From assembly GCA_016292775.1 (NCBI GenBank), contig JAEDFN010000025.1:1-24670 (forward strand): a stretch of 24,670 bases of DNA, read 5' to 3'. Below, piece by piece: positions 22,823 to 24,670 of this stretch (positions are counted from its first letter, which is position 1; every line of letters starts with the position of its first letter). A program made the translations under genes and the position numbers. This DNA comes from Paludibacteraceae bacterium. GTDB taxonomy: Bacteria > Bacteroidota > Bacteroidia > Bacteroidales > Paludibacteraceae. The notes under the pieces were generated by a model. The model searched no databases. It saw nothing but the letters and a program-made list of their open reading frames with translations, and was not told where the DNA came from.

Positions 22823-24670
22823 TTAATGTTTAACATATATTTTAGTTGAGTAAATAGTATCAGAGATTAATACAACATTATATATCCCTTCAGGAAGAGA
22901 ATCTAAATTTAAGCAATTCATTTCATTTATGAAATTAGCTTTTAAAATAATTTGACCTAGCATATTATACACTACAATTAATCCTTTATTGCCACTATAG
23001 TTAATATTAACCAAATTATTATCGATATTAAAAATATCTTGTTTATTAAATTCATTATCCATTTTAGGAGCAAAATTAGAAGTAATATTGCCTTTAATAA
23101 TTAAAGTAGGGTCTCCAAATAATGCATACTTTTCGACTTGTTGCTTTCTATAAATATTTTTATTTGATGCATAATATTTGCCAGTAGCATTATGAATAAT
23201 ATTAGATAAAAATTTATAATTAGATGGATTAATGTGTTTAGCAATAATTTTGGATAAAGATTCATTTTGGTGCTTATAAGATAGTCCCGTGGCACCATAA
23301 TGAGTCACCCCACCATAAAACTCACTTCCACATAACCAAGATTTTCCATAACAAGTATTGGAAGATAATCTATTTGTTAAACATGCAAAAGACATCGCAA
23401 TAGGAGGATTATTGTCATAAGGAGCATAATAATACAAATTATTTTGATTAATAATAAATGGATACCATAAAGTATTATAACCACCATGACCGCAATAAAT
23501 TAGCATCCATAAATTAGACTTAATATTACTCCTTAAAGTATCCGCTAAATTATTTATATAAGTAGAATAATTTCTTCCATCATATAATTTTCCATTAATA
23601 AGATTATTATCACACAATTCTTCATAGAAATCCTTAATACAATTATACTTATCTCGATTATAACTTGAATTTAATGTATCATTATCCAATCCGGAAACTA
23701 ACATATATTTGTAATCAAAATTACTACTATTAACATTTGATTCATATATAATACTCTTATTAATTATAGCTTTAAACTCTTCAATATTATTAACAGGTCA
23801 ACGACCTATTTTAATTTCAGGATAAAAATTATTCTCATTTCTAATTACTGGATTTTCTAAGCAACCATAATATATATCAGTATAATAATCTACAGTATTA
23901 GAATTATCTTCATACACAGTATATGAAACCGGAATTAAATCATAATTTCCAACCAATAAAAGATATCTTGGTTTTTCAGAATAAGTTTTACCAAAATAAC
24001 ACTGTCTTAAAAAATTCCTTAATTCTATATTTGAAACAGTATCAATAGACATTTCATTTTTAATATAATTTAAAGTAATAACATCAATATTAAAGCCTTC
24101 ACTTTCTTTATAATCAACATACTCTTGAATAAATTCTCTATATGATTCATCTGGAATTATTATAATATAATTCTTTAAAAAAGAATTTGAATGATCAACA
24201 AATGTGTTATTAAAAGCGAATGGATCAAACACATTTTTTGCATCTAATAATTCATAGCCGTGAATATCCCATAATGATTTACCCATAAGAGGAACTTCTA
24301 CTTCTAACGATTTTATAACTCGTATAGTGTTTGTTAAAGGATTATACTGAATTGGATTAATCAAAAGATCAACACCAGTAGAGAATCCATTTTTATATGG
24401 AATAGAAATAGAAACAAAATCGTTCAAAGAAGAATTATTACCATTAAAATAATAATCTTCATCTACTACGAAATCTATATTGATATCATTTTCTATCGTA
24501 TCTTGAAAAGGGGTATACAAACCGTTTAAAGAAACATCTTCATAAGAAAGATTTAAAACATTAATACTAATTAATTCATTATATAATTCACCTGGTATCT
24601 GTAGAGAAATAGTTTTTGTAGGCAGTCGTGGTCTACCTATAAAGTCAGAAATATCAAAAATATTATTGTA
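22823..24670 (-). pseudogene. Gingipain-family (C25) peptidase with T9SS sorting domain, interrupted by an in-frame TGA, 5' end outside window
   Basis: One continuous minus-strand frame enters from the right edge and runs to 22823, broken only by a TGA at 23798-23800 (PEIKIGR-stop-PVNNIEEF). The part beyond the stop keeps the family's register: GR[x]PVNN is the usual C25 pattern with one hydrophobic or aromatic residue where the stop is. Visible parts: a gingipain propeptide-like start (GRPRLPTKTISLQIPG), a Rossmann-like strand RYLLLVGNYDLIPV, the catalytic His in YCGHGGYN (codon at 23486-23488), the catalytic Cys in MSFACLTN (23381-23383), and a type A T9SS sorting domain ending SLPEGIYNVVLISDTIYSTK. 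Predicted location is the cell surface or outside. It may be a recent pseudogene, a sequencing error or a recoded stop. A lipoprotein gene follows 13 nt later. Confidence 0.8.

Overview
The window comes from a low-GC member of the Bacteroidota, most likely order Bacteroidales. The evidence is: a tmRNA on the minus strand (11731-12125) whose tag reads GENNYALAA, the form I recall for Porphyromonas gingivalis; several promoter boxes of the Bacteroidota type TAnnTTTG; GldB; a gingipain-family (C25) protein with a type IX secretion (T9SS) C-terminal sorting domain; an NrtR/AraR-like Nudix regulator; and a Bacteroidales-style order sigma-54 activator, lptE, unknown gene, secG. The species cannot be named from the sequence.

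Layout. 1-1200: the right end of an IS3-family insertion sequence, a cysteine-rich lipoprotein gene and, just upstream of it, only the tail of a T9SS-exported protein. 1236-7286 (+): a housekeeping run of pdxB (vitamin B6), a sigma-54 activator, lptE (outer membrane LPS assembly), an unknown gene and secG (Sec export), then, after a terminator, gldB, a Fur-family regulator and a hotdog thioesterase. 7425-10890: a scrambled accessory segment, with a directly repeated ~395-bp block (terminator plus the 3' part of a Nudix regulator gene) bracketing an AAA ATPase/DUF4143 gene, an unrecognised fragment and an IS3 orfA fragment; the intact Nudix regulator lies at 10185-10889. 11055-12315: repeat-rich land around ssrA, with a 71-bp terminator-bearing direct repeat on both sides of an orphan HipB/y4mF-like regulator, an 11-bp-period tandem array upstream of that regulator, and a 183-bp element with 15-bp inverted ends between ssrA and rny. 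12318-14616 (-): a coiled-coil gene, zapA and rny, with a terminator-like hairpin 27 nt before the rny start. 14777-20853 (+): dxs, trkA, trkH and radA, packed with overlaps or 3-nt gaps. 21083-22165 (+): serC with a textbook promoter. 22255-24670 (-): a lipoprotein paralogous to the one at the left edge, preceded by a C25 peptidase/T9SS gene that carries one in-frame TGA and runs off the window.

How the genes work together. The housekeeping genes cover B6 and serine synthesis (PdxB and SerC act in the same deoxyxylulose-5-phosphate-dependent PLP pathway, to which Dxs supplies its other substrate), isoprenoid precursor synthesis, K+ uptake (TrkA/TrkH), DNA repair (RadA), RNA decay and ribosome rescue (RNase Y, tmRNA), division (ZapA) and envelope biogenesis (LptE, SecG, GldB).

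The least explained elements are the paired T9SS-protein/lipoprotein cassettes at the two edges, the repeat-flanked regulator next to ssrA, the 12133-12315 repeat element and the possible attenuator of rny.
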